64,000 nucleotides of DNA from Actinostola sp. cb2023. Its lineage: Eukaryota > Cnidaria > Anthozoa > Actiniaria > Actinostolidae. Of the stretch, positions 55,135-64,000 are shown in pieces. How positions within the stretch are numbered: the first letter of the stretch is position 1; each line of letters begins with the position of its first letter. The translations under genes and the position numbers were made by a program. Under the pieces are notes generated by a model, which did no database searches, was not told the DNA's origin, and saw only the letters and a program-made list of their open reading frames with translations. The DNA is taken from the NCBI GenBank assembly GCA_033675265.1, contig JAUJYZ010001260.1:913501-977500 (forward strand), read 5' to 3'.

Positions 55135-55642
55135 GGTTTTGGTTTGTAATGTTGCAACGTTGCATTTCTGTTTTGTATTTAATTATTATTGTTATTATTA
55201 CATAATTACATAATTGACGTCATAATTCCGAGAAACGTATCCGAACATTCATATTAAAAATATTTAATCAATATCAAATACTATCCTAAAATACTATCCT
55301 AAAATATCATCAGGTGAATATTTCCCAGAAGAAATGAAATGATTGTTTTGAATAAAGGTCATACCGAATTCCACGAAAAATAAAACCTGCTGAATATTCA
55401 TGAGTTCATGGAATAGCCACGGGACTTTCCCTACCATAAACTCGAAGTGTCATCTCATGAATCTACTCTTACAAAAGTAATTGTGCTTACGTGGTGGCCT
55501 TGTTTGAGGCTTGGAAATATCAAGCATTTCAACGGTCAAATCCCATGCATGTAGTTGTTTCAACCATTGTGTCTGCTGTGAATCTACAAAGGTATGTTTA
55601 ACTACAAAATTGCCATTTAGTACTGAAGTGATTTCACTTTTC
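55135..55642 (+). promoter_or_regulatory. putative promoter/5' exon region of copy 3
   Basis: CRE TGACGTCA 55215-55222, kappa-B GGGACTTTCC 55421-55430, minus-strand IRF-like GAAAAGTGAAAT 55631-55642, possible exon 1 donor after 55591. Confidence 0.45.
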
Positions 55643-56066
55643 TTCGCGCTTCGAAAGCGATTAGTTTTTGAACAATTCCTCGATTTTCATGAAGACAAGC
55701 TGCTGCAAAGTGCGTGGTATAGTAGAAACGTGAAGTAGATTCTTATTCGCGCCGAGTTTTTGTCAAGTTCCGTCGTAGTTTGTCTTGTACAAGACTGCTA
55801 GCTACAAAATTTGCTGACACGACACGATTGATTGAAATGAAATACTTTATATTTTAACTAAGTAAAAATAGTTCGTATTTGAATTGAAAGGCTGTCTAGT
55901 ACCTCTATCCTCTATCTAAAATATATATTTCCTGCATATTTCCATCCATTCATACTTTCACTTCTGTCCAAACCCGATTGTGATTGGCTCTCAGTGCGCT
56001 TGTCGTGTACTTTTCAATATATGCACAGACGCATATTATAATTGTCTTTTTTCGTGTTAGTATGTT

Positions 56067-56393
56067 AGGGGAGGGATAAAGGAGGGGAGGGGAGGGGAAG
56101 GAGAAAGGATGGGAGGGGAGGGAAAAAGGAGGGGAGGGAGAAACCAGGGGAGGGGAGGGAGAAAGGAGGGGAAGGAGAAAGGAGGGGAAGGAGAAAGGAG
56201 GGGAGGGAGAAAGGAGGTGAGGGAGAAAGGAGGGGAGGGAGAAAGGAGGGGAGGGAGAAAGGAGGGGAGGGAGAAAGGAGGGGAGGGAGGGAGAAAGGAA
56301 GGGAGGGAGAAAGGAGGGGGCAGGGAAAGGGGTGGAGGGAGAAAGGAGGGAGGGGAAAAGAAGAAGAAGGGAAGAGAGGAGGGGAGGGGAGGA
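56067..56393. repeat. G/A purine tract, copy 3
   Basis: About 330 bp of GGGAGGGAGAAAGGAG units. Confidence 0.9.
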
Positions 56394-56611
56394 ACCCCTG
56401 GGCTGACCAGAGTGATTGTTTTAAACTATTTAAAACAAACTAAATGATTTCCCTCTGGGGTGGGGCAAGCCCCCTGATTGTATTTTTCCTGTTGTATTTA
56501 TCTGAAATCTACCTCTATTTCTACCTCTATGTTTCAACATCAATCTTCTGAATTTTCCCCTTTCTCTCCCAAGCAGGGCACTAAACACTCGATCTCTGCA
56601 TTTCAAAAATA

Positions 56612-56893
56612 GTTTTTGAAATGGTTTCGAGAACGACCCCTAAAAGGTATGCATAAATTAAAAGAGCTGTTGAAGCCATATATGGTGAAACGGTGATTGT
56701 GTTGATATTGTTTAATCAGTGACTGGACAACATCTTCTGTTCTTTCATGTTTGTTCAATAAAGAAAATAAATAACAATTGACCTTAAAAGGTACAGAGTG
56801 ATGTTACGTAACTGACTTTTGAGTCGGAACCCCTAAAAGGTACACACAGGAAATATTTTCAACCCTAAAAGGACTGCCGATCACCCCTACCAC
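56612..56893. mobile_element. MITE remnant in copy 3
   Basis: Interior and right end of the 4278-4638 element (CCCTAAAAGGTAC repeats, GCCGATCACCCCTACCAC) without the left inverted repeat. Confidence 0.75.
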
Positions 56894-56969
56894 CCAGGCA
56901 AAAATGTCTTACTCTGGTTTAAAGCAGTACAAGCAACTCGTGTTACAAAATTTAAATTCTTCATTTCAG

Positions 56970-57280
56970 CTGATGATGTAACAGTGAAGTAAATCCAACA
57001 TCAATTTGCATCACATGCGATGGCAGATAAGAGTGTCAAGCATGAGACTGCTATCAAAAATGACAACAGTGTGGCAAACATACCATCAGCTGAAACTCAA
57101 GAGGAGGAAAAAAGTGAACCCAGGAACGAAATGAATGTGGACAATAAAGATGGAGGTCCTGAAGACACACAGCCTTGTGCATCTAGTGGTAGTGATGAAG
57201 ATGATGAAATAGTAATTGATGATAGTGGAGATAATGTAGGAGATGCTGATAATAGAGTTGGAGAAGATGTGGATGGAAAG
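56970..57280 (+). CDS. RNF213-like: copy 3 exon 2 (CDS from 57020)
   Basis: 87 codons, phase 0, donor AAAG|GTAAAC. It has PCASSGSDEDD where copy 2 has SCASSDSDEDD; EIVIDDS is conserved. Confidence 0.82.
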
Positions 57281-60200
57281 GTAAACTAATTTAGATTTAA
57301 ACTATTATAGAATCATTTTCATAAACGTTGTCTCCATAGCTTACAATGGTTACAGAAAGAAATGTCACATCACTTGAACTGAGTTGACACTCATTAATTA
57401 TTGATTATGATGTATGTGTATTGCAGAATGGCAATGCAGTTCGATATTGAAGATATGAAGAATTCGAGAACATGTGCCCATGCATGCTTTGTACAGTTAT
57501 TAGAGCACGCAGCAACTGATCAGAACACATTTGAGAAGTGTTAAGGAGAAGTATGATATGAGTAGTGAAGTACCCTATAACTGCACAGAGCACATTATGG
57601 ACAAGTTTTCTATTTCTTTTATAAAATAAAATAATGATTTTAAGGCAAGTTTTCAATTTTGTTCGTTACAAACATGTTTGAATATCTGTGTGAGCATGCT
57701 CTGTGCTCGGCATATATGCATCCTTTGGCAAATCAGAGCACAGGCAGCCCAACCATTGCTTTTGAGGCTACTAATTCAATAAAATGATATTTGCGTCTTT
57801 TTTTGATGGGTTTCCTGTGGTAGAGCGCGCGCGCGCTCAATATATAATACGTAGATATGTTGGGTTCCCTGTGCTGAGTAATATCCTATATTGGGCTTTC
57901 TGTGCATATCCCGCGCGTCCCGCACTATCAGAGCATGTGTTATATATATCCTAGTTACATTTCATAATGCCTATCAAGTCATTAATAAGTCATGATGACA
58001 AAAGAATTAAAGGAAATCACTATCGTCAACAAGGTTTTAATTGGTTAGAGAACTTATATATCAAACACTCGAAAAAATACTGTTATGCCTCCATAATTTC
58101 AAAACACCTTGAAGTCAGTTGAAAAAAACTTGGCTCAACCTCTTTATTTTCAACCCACTTGTCGGTATTTTGAAATCAGAGGAATAATTATTTCTCGAGT
58201 TTGATATACTGTATTACTTAAGGTATCAGGGGACATTCGTGACCTTCGTGACCGCTCTTCACAGAAACCTCAATAGCGTGCTAATGGTTGTTAAAAAGTA
58301 TTAAAAAGTATTAAAAAGTTGAATAAACATAGAATCTTGTTCAGTAAAAACCTTTTTAATTTCTTCAGCTGCTTTTTATTATTGCGATTTTTACGAAAAT
58401 TGACTGACTGTACCTCACGTCTGAAGTTCCAAGTCCCTCAGGATTAAACCATTCTTTAAACGGAAAGCAGCAGCTTAAAGACCACATGTTGCTCTTCAAA
58501 ACAATGTCTCAGTTTTTTGATTCGTTTCCTAGTTTAAGAGATATAGCCTGGTTTCTGGTTGTTTGTAGTGAAAACCAAGTGTATCAACTTCGAGATCAAA
58601 TATTTTCGGAAGTAAATAAAACAGGGAAAAAACTGGGACACCGTTTTGAAGAGCAAAAGAATGGTTTAATCCTGAGGGACTTTTCGTAAAAATCGTAATA
58701 ATAAAAAAAACGGCTGAAGATATTAAAATGTTTTTTACTGAACATCGATTCTATGTTTATTCAGCTTTTTAAAAATGTATCCTTTTTAATACTAATTTTT
58801 AACGACCATTGGCGCACTATTAGGTTTCTGTGAAGAGCAGTCACGAAGGTCCCCTGATACCTTAATTGACAGCATTTTTTAGAATGAATGAATTTCCCAA
58901 TAATATCATTTTGGTTTTCTGACTAATTAGTTATCTGAGGACCAAATACAAGATACGAAAGAAGAAATCGAAGTTCCAAAAAAGAAGAAGAAAAAGAAGA
59001 AAAAGTCTCGAGAGAAATTGACTAAAAGGGACAAAAAGAAACTTAAAAAGAAGGAAAAGGAACAGAAAAGAACTGAGAAGGCTAAAGAAAAAAATATTTC
59101 TAAAGAGCAAAATAAGAATAGGAAAGGAATTAAGAAGGAAAAGGGAAGACAATCAGAAGAAGACGAGGAACTCTCTAATGAAAAGTTTCTCGAAATAGTA
59201 GATAGTTTGGAAACACCTGACAATGCAAAAAGCAGAAACCAAGAACAAGAGGAAAAAGGGAAAGAGGTTGACAATAAAACAAAAGTAGCCAAAGAAATAG
59301 GAAAAGAGAGAGTAAAAGATGATCAACAATGTAAACAACAAGAACATATCAATCGGAGTAAAACAGATAGTACAGGTGGAAATGATGTTCTTGGTGATGC
59401 ACCTCCAAGCATTACAAATGAACCAATAAGCAGTGACGCAGCGATTGATAGCAAATCAGGCCAAGAAGACAAACCAAGTACCTCAGGAACGTCCAAAGAA
59501 CCAAAGACGCCAACACATAATCGTAATGACAAAGAGAGGAATGAGGAGCAGCCAATGGACACTGAAGACTGGGATCAAGAATGTGGAATGGAAATATCTG
59601 AAGATTTGGATCAACAACATCAAGATGGTGACCAAAGTAAAGTTGCAACCAAACATTCATTAAGAGAAGACAGAGACATCAACAAAGAGGCCGAGTCTCC
59701 ACAAAACCAAAATAGAGGTGAAGAAAGTCAATCGCTGCTTTCAAAGTTTGTTGGTGGTTTTAAATCATTCATTGGGATGGGAAGTACGACTTACAGTGAA
59801 GAGATTCCAAACAATCAGGTATTTACCTTAAAACTGTATGCATGGATGTGGTATTCCATGGGGCCGGAGGTAGATTCTACCACGGATGATGATGATGATT
59901 ATTATTATTATCACCATCATCATCATCATGAATCATCATCATCATTATTATTATTATTATTATTATTATGATCATCATGATCAGATTTTTCTTTCGCACA
60001 CACGTGTTTTGTACGATCCTCCCGTAAAACAGTGAAAAAATAAAAATGAGAAGAAAGAAGAGAGGGGAAGAAGATGAAAAACATTAGTCTAACTTTTATG
60101 TGTTTTTTTTTTCTATAGAAAAGGCAGTTTTACTTTTATGTCAGTGTACAAAAGGCTGCTGTTTCTGTACACTTGCATATTTACGACAAAACCTTTGGTA

Positions 60201-63200
60201 GAGACGTTAACCATTACCCAATGGAAGCAATAGATGGAGATGGGGTGTACTGGAAAGCTAGAACCGTTCCTATATCCAAAAATCAGATGTTTTACTATAT
60301 GGTCTATGTAGGAAATCAAGTATGTAATAACTTTCCTGAGAGAGTTAAGGACAACCGGAAAATGGATGGCACCAGAAGCCACTTCTCTGTGTTTCGACAT
60401 TTTATCCCGAACTACCACAATGATATCTCCACTGGCCTATTTTGGTTTGCTCGAGATGTCTACTCTAAGATGTGTAGCGATCAGCTGACCCTCAAAGACT
60501 CCCTAGATGAGTATGACCGAATTGGGTTTGGATTTAAACACTTTCGTCAGCAAGAACGGATAGATGTGGCAGATTGGATAGAAAGGGGATTAGTAGAAGG
60601 AGGAACTACCATCAAGAACGCCCTGTTTTTCGCACATGTTATTCAGCATTTTGATGGCAGACTTCTCTACGATACTAAGAGTAACAGTCCGCTGTTGAAA
60701 GATCTGATTCACAATAACAATTGCATTACAACATTGTTACATGCAATACGCCAATGCAGCAAAGATGATCTACGTCTGATGATACTTGACGTTGCAGGTC
60801 TTGTTGCAAGTCTTCTGTGCAAAATACAGAGTGGCAAATCGCTTGAAATGTTCGTCGTCTTTGTTTTCCATGTAGGAATGACGTCGCTCATTGACAAACT
60901 GTCAAAGCTTCAGTTCCATTGGAATGAAGAAGAAATCTCGATTCTTAAAAGTGATGAAATTTGTTCCATTCTCAAGAATCCTCAATGTGAAGCGGATATG
61001 ATAAATCGAGTCTTGGGCTTCATTGTGAAAAGAGCTCCATCTCTTTCTGCAATCTTCGAACTTCAAGAGTTCCTTGATAATGCCTGTCCATCGTATGTCA
61101 CTTCATCTGCATCTACTGAATTATTCAAGAAGACATGCAAAAATCTTATTTCTTCCAAGCAAACAAGCAAGCCTCCAGTAGTCCTTGACAAGACATCTTG
61201 GTCAGCTATTCCACAAAAATTGAAATCGGATTTTGTGGAGCCTTATGTCGAGGCATTGTGTGCAGAAATCAAGAAACTCTTGCAAATCAATGTCCAACAA
61301 GAAAATGCTATAAAAGTATTTTTTACAGATGAAACAGCACTGGAAAGTGAAGCAGTAAAGAAAGCATTCTTGGAGATCTGCAAGTCCCCAATTGCGTCAA
61401 GGGTTATTATTGACATACTTCAGGATTCCACCTTTAAAGCTACATGTTGGAAAGATGCCTCAGAAGATTTCAAGAAAGAAGTTTACCAATGCGTACTTAA
61501 CTTCGCACCGCAAAGGCATCAGCAAGGAAACCACGTGTTAAAGAGTTTTCAGGACCTTGATCGAGTGTTCTTTGCATTAGATGTATGCCCGTTTGATGGC
61601 ATTAAACAAACCGCGACAGACAAGTGCCACAAAGCAGTTAGCACTGAAGAACTCAAGATAATAGCAGACGCCTATGAACAAGTACAAGAACTACATGCAG
61701 ACGTTCGTGATCAGTATTTTGGTTGCCTCCAGCATTCCATCGAGAATGAAGTAAAAAAAGATCACATTCACAAAAGTTTCATCGCACTTCTAAAAGAGCT
61801 ACCAGTAGAAGACGAGAAAGCAAAGAGCAAAGTTGAAAGGTAATCTTCATAACAGAGCAGTCAGTAGGATAGTTACCAATGTGTTGTACTTCAATATTTA
61901 GTCCTTGTGCATTGATAGGTCGCTGTCGTATCCTGATGCACTAAATGGCATTTCATCTTTCTATTTCAGGATCACTAAAGAAACTCTGCGATGCCTATGT
62001 CAGGAACTAAAGATTCCCAGCGAAGCCAAAGATGTGGAAAAGCAAGGCTTTGAAAAGGTTTTTCAAGATGTTTTGAAGAACATTCCCCTATGGTCGGCAC
62101 TGTTGGATGCTTGGCCACCATGGCAGAGCTTTGAAGAGTTTCCACAAACCGTGCTGCTGATGAGAGTGCTTGACTTGTTAGAACAGGCCCTGAAAGATGA
62201 AAATATCACAATCAAGGACTTGAAAAGTCTGGGAAATAAAAAAGAGGCAGTTGATGTTCTTCACAAAATGCATTCTGTGTTTTCCAACCAAAACCTAAGA
62301 AGCCAAAGTTCGTTAATTGGTCTTGTAACAACCTGCCTTGTAAAGGAAAGCAACGTATTCCAGAGATTTGAACAATTGTTAAAAGCAGTTCGTTTTGTCA
62401 AGCAAGAAACAGACCAAATCGTGGATGTAGTAGATATCGATGACATTCTTGAAAATCTCACATTCAAGAAGAGCAGCTTTGAAGACACAAGTTTATCTGA
62501 AGTACTTGATGAGTACTACTGGAGCAGTGCAAAACCGTTTCTCGACAGGATGAATGACCTACAAGATTTGATGCAGTTCCAAGTACTTAGAAATGCAGCC
62601 ATAGATCGTTTGGAAGAAGCTTATGAAACATCAGGTTCAGAAGATGAATATTCCTCAGGTACTTCAAAGGACGTCCTAAAAGTGCTAATCGACCGCGGAG
62701 TATTCTATGTGAACAAATTATGCGAACCTTTGTTCGAGGATGTTGGAAGTATGCCTATCAAACATGCAGAGATCATCCTAAAAGGAGTCGGTGAAAAGAC
62801 ATTAGATTCCGAACTAAACTTCATACAGCGAAGCGCTAATAATCAAAAGTTTGCAGTCAATGTGAAAACTGTTTTGCTAAGGTTTTTAAATTTTCCCCAA
62901 ATGTGCGAAAACTTACAGGCGCTCAACAAGCTGCTACAATCGATGAATCTTCGCTTTGAAGAAGAGGTAATTGAGTTCTTTACGAATACGAAGGAATGTT
63001 ATCAAAATCTACAAGATCTGTATGATGCTACAGAGAAGGTTATCGGCATAGAAGGCTCGTTGCACGGACCTCGTGGGGAAGTGGTCAGAGAACTAGCTGA
63101 TTCAAAAGAGCTTATAAAGCTTTTGCAAGATACAGCTGATGACGACGTCCGTAACTTGATTGACGCAGTTGAAGAACACTCTGACACCACAGTCGCCGCA

Positions 63201-64000
63201 AAAGAGGTTTCTGATTTCATTGAAATCCATAAGTTTTTTTCGCCAGTTTTTCGAACTCAAGGCAGTCAGTTCTTCGTGGTTTTAAGAAGGCGCCTCCTTT
63301 CTCTTTCCAAACATGAAGCCATCGCAATCGCAGCCCGAATAAAGGCCAGCAGCCACAATGCTCACAGTCTGAGAAACGTGTACAAAAATGTAGCTAACCG
63401 AGGCGAAATGACGAAGGAAATTGTTGATGCAGCCCTCCGTAAAGGACAATTCAAGATTTCCAACGCAAAGATATGTGATCCTGGTGAAGGCTCTAAGATA
63501 ACGAGAGAAAGATGGGAGTACAGCGTGACATATTCAGATGAAGGTAACACCATCACTCACAGCATGGAAAGCTTGCAAGATATCAAAAGCCGAGCTCTGC
63601 TAATTGTTAATTCAGAGAAAAAGCAGCTAAGTAGTTCTGAAAAGGAGGTTGATTATCAGCGTTTTATTGATCAAATCGACTTACTCAATGATATCGTCAA
63701 TACTGGTGAAGAACTCCAGCAGTCTGGACATCCTGATTTTGAAGTCTTTTGGCGAGATTGTTATTCCTTCGATGACATTCAAACTACATTCAAACAACTA
63801 AATGAAGAACGTCAAAGATGGGAAAGAACAGTTAGAGAGGCAAGAGATTCAAACTTCTATTTGACCTTTTTTCACCCCAAACAGGTGTGGACTTTGAAAG
63901 AATTCTTTAAGTGCAATTCCAGTCTGTCTGTCACACAAGAGGCGCTCGCACTTCTCAGGTTCGTGGATGGTTCTGTGACGATGAAAACCATGGCACATTT
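56970..64000 (+). CDS. RNF213-like: RNF213-like copy 3, 5' part, cut by window end
   Basis: Exons 2-4 and about 2,030 nt of exon 5 are present and open, without the copy 2 lesions: exon 3 is in frame and the T run at the copy 2 lesion site has six Ts. Start ATG 57020. The end of exon 3, intron 3 and the first 300 nt of exon 4 are much more divergent from copies 1 and 2 than the rest. Motor and C-terminal exons lie beyond the window, so nothing can be said about its RING region. Confidence 0.9.
57281..57738. other. copy 3 intron 2, first part
   Basis: Resembles copy 1 intron 2 without the 143-bp MITE; inverted GCATGCTCTGTGC/GCACAGAGCAC phrases, no gene. Confidence 0.5.
57739..57934. mobile_element. 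copy-3-specific insertion with CACAGGCAGCCC end
   Basis: Copy 1 reads CAAATCAGAG directly into TGTGTGCG; here about 200 bp follow, bounded by ATCAGAG on both sides. The left end matches the 50904 MITE family; the right end is degenerate. Confidence 0.65.
58222..58861. mobile_element. 640-bp fold-back element at TTAA target
   Basis: Ends GGTATCAGGGGAC and GTCCCCTGATACC are flanked by TTAA (58218 and 58862), as with piggyBac-type integration. Inverted repeats extend for about 40-50 bp and, more loosely, over most of the element. The 67-codon frame inside (58486) is not a transposase. Copies 1 and 2 lack it. Confidence 0.85.
58931..59818 (+). CDS. RNF213-like: copy 3 exon 3
   Basis: 888 nt, phase 0 to 0, acceptor CTAATTAG. 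It carries an extra, different C-terminal part (CGMEISEDLDQQ ... LLSKFVGGFKSFIGMG ... SEEIPNNQ) compared with copies 1 and 2. Confidence 0.88.
60119..61839 (+). CDS. RNF213-like: copy 3 exon 4 (divergent CBM20-like module, conserved stalk)
   Basis: Acceptor TTTCTATAG, phase 0 to 2. The first 105 residues (KRQFYFYVSVQKAAVSVHLH...) are only about half identical to copies 1 and 2, then identity jumps at STGLFWFARDVYSKMC. It also has short insertions (SASTELF, KPPVVLDKTSW). Confidence 0.92.
61970..64000 (+). CDS. RNF213-like: copy 3 exon 5, partial
   Basis: Begins RITKETLRCLCQE after TTTCAG and stays open to the window end. Contains EEAYETSGSEDEYSSGTS like copy 2. The AAA motifs would lie further downstream. 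Confidence 0.92.

Noticed and set aside
58486..58689. 67-residue frame inside the TTAA element as a transposase
   Set aside because: Too short, no DDE pattern, and lies in self-complementary DNA.

Overview
The window is animal genomic DNA: about 60% A+T, split genes with GT-AG introns, Pol III tRNA genes with internal promoters, a LINE fragment and many short inverted-repeat transposons. Gene and repeat style fit a marine invertebrate, and an anthozoan cnidarian is my best guess (inference only). The dominant content is a head-to-tail array of giant RNF213/mysterin-like genes on the + strand, with a repeat unit of about 26.5 kb. Copy 1 (4741-24574) is complete: 14 coding exons joined in consistent phases give a 4,915-residue protein, close to the roughly 5,200 residues of vertebrate RNF213. 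Copy 2 (30527-51680) has the same exons but three single-base indels that break its frame. Copy 3 (56970 onward) is open as far as the window end, inside exon 5.

Layout. 1-4740 is upstream and 5'-UTR intron DNA of copy 1 with a 52-bp minisatellite, a fold-back insertion and a MITE. 4741-24574 is the copy 1 gene. 24575-28600 holds its 3' end, a palindrome, a 5'-truncated LINE, tRNA-Ala, tRNA-iMet and an iMet pseudogene. 28600-51680 is copy 2 with its 5' region. 51681-55100 repeats the tRNA block, here with two intact divergent iMet genes, plus new insertions. 55100-64000 is copy 3. Several insertions are specific to one copy, so the other copies show the empty sites and often the target-site duplications.

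Biology. The proteins keep a two-motor AAA+ core: Walker A and B in AAA3 and AAA4, plus a P-loop in AAA2. They lack the RING finger that names the family; an Asp/Ser-rich acidic tract lies where it should be, and the RZ finger region is degenerate. The N-terminal CBM20-like module is the fast-changing part. Between copies 1 and 2, exon 4 starts with 18 replacement and 2 silent codon changes in about 95 codons, whereas the motor and C-terminal parts are nearly identical, introns included. This looks like a variable recognition head on a homogenised motor. Vertebrate RNF213 is an interferon-induced antimicrobial factor. Consensus CRE, kappa-B and IRF-like sites upstream of each copy would fit immune control, but that is inference.
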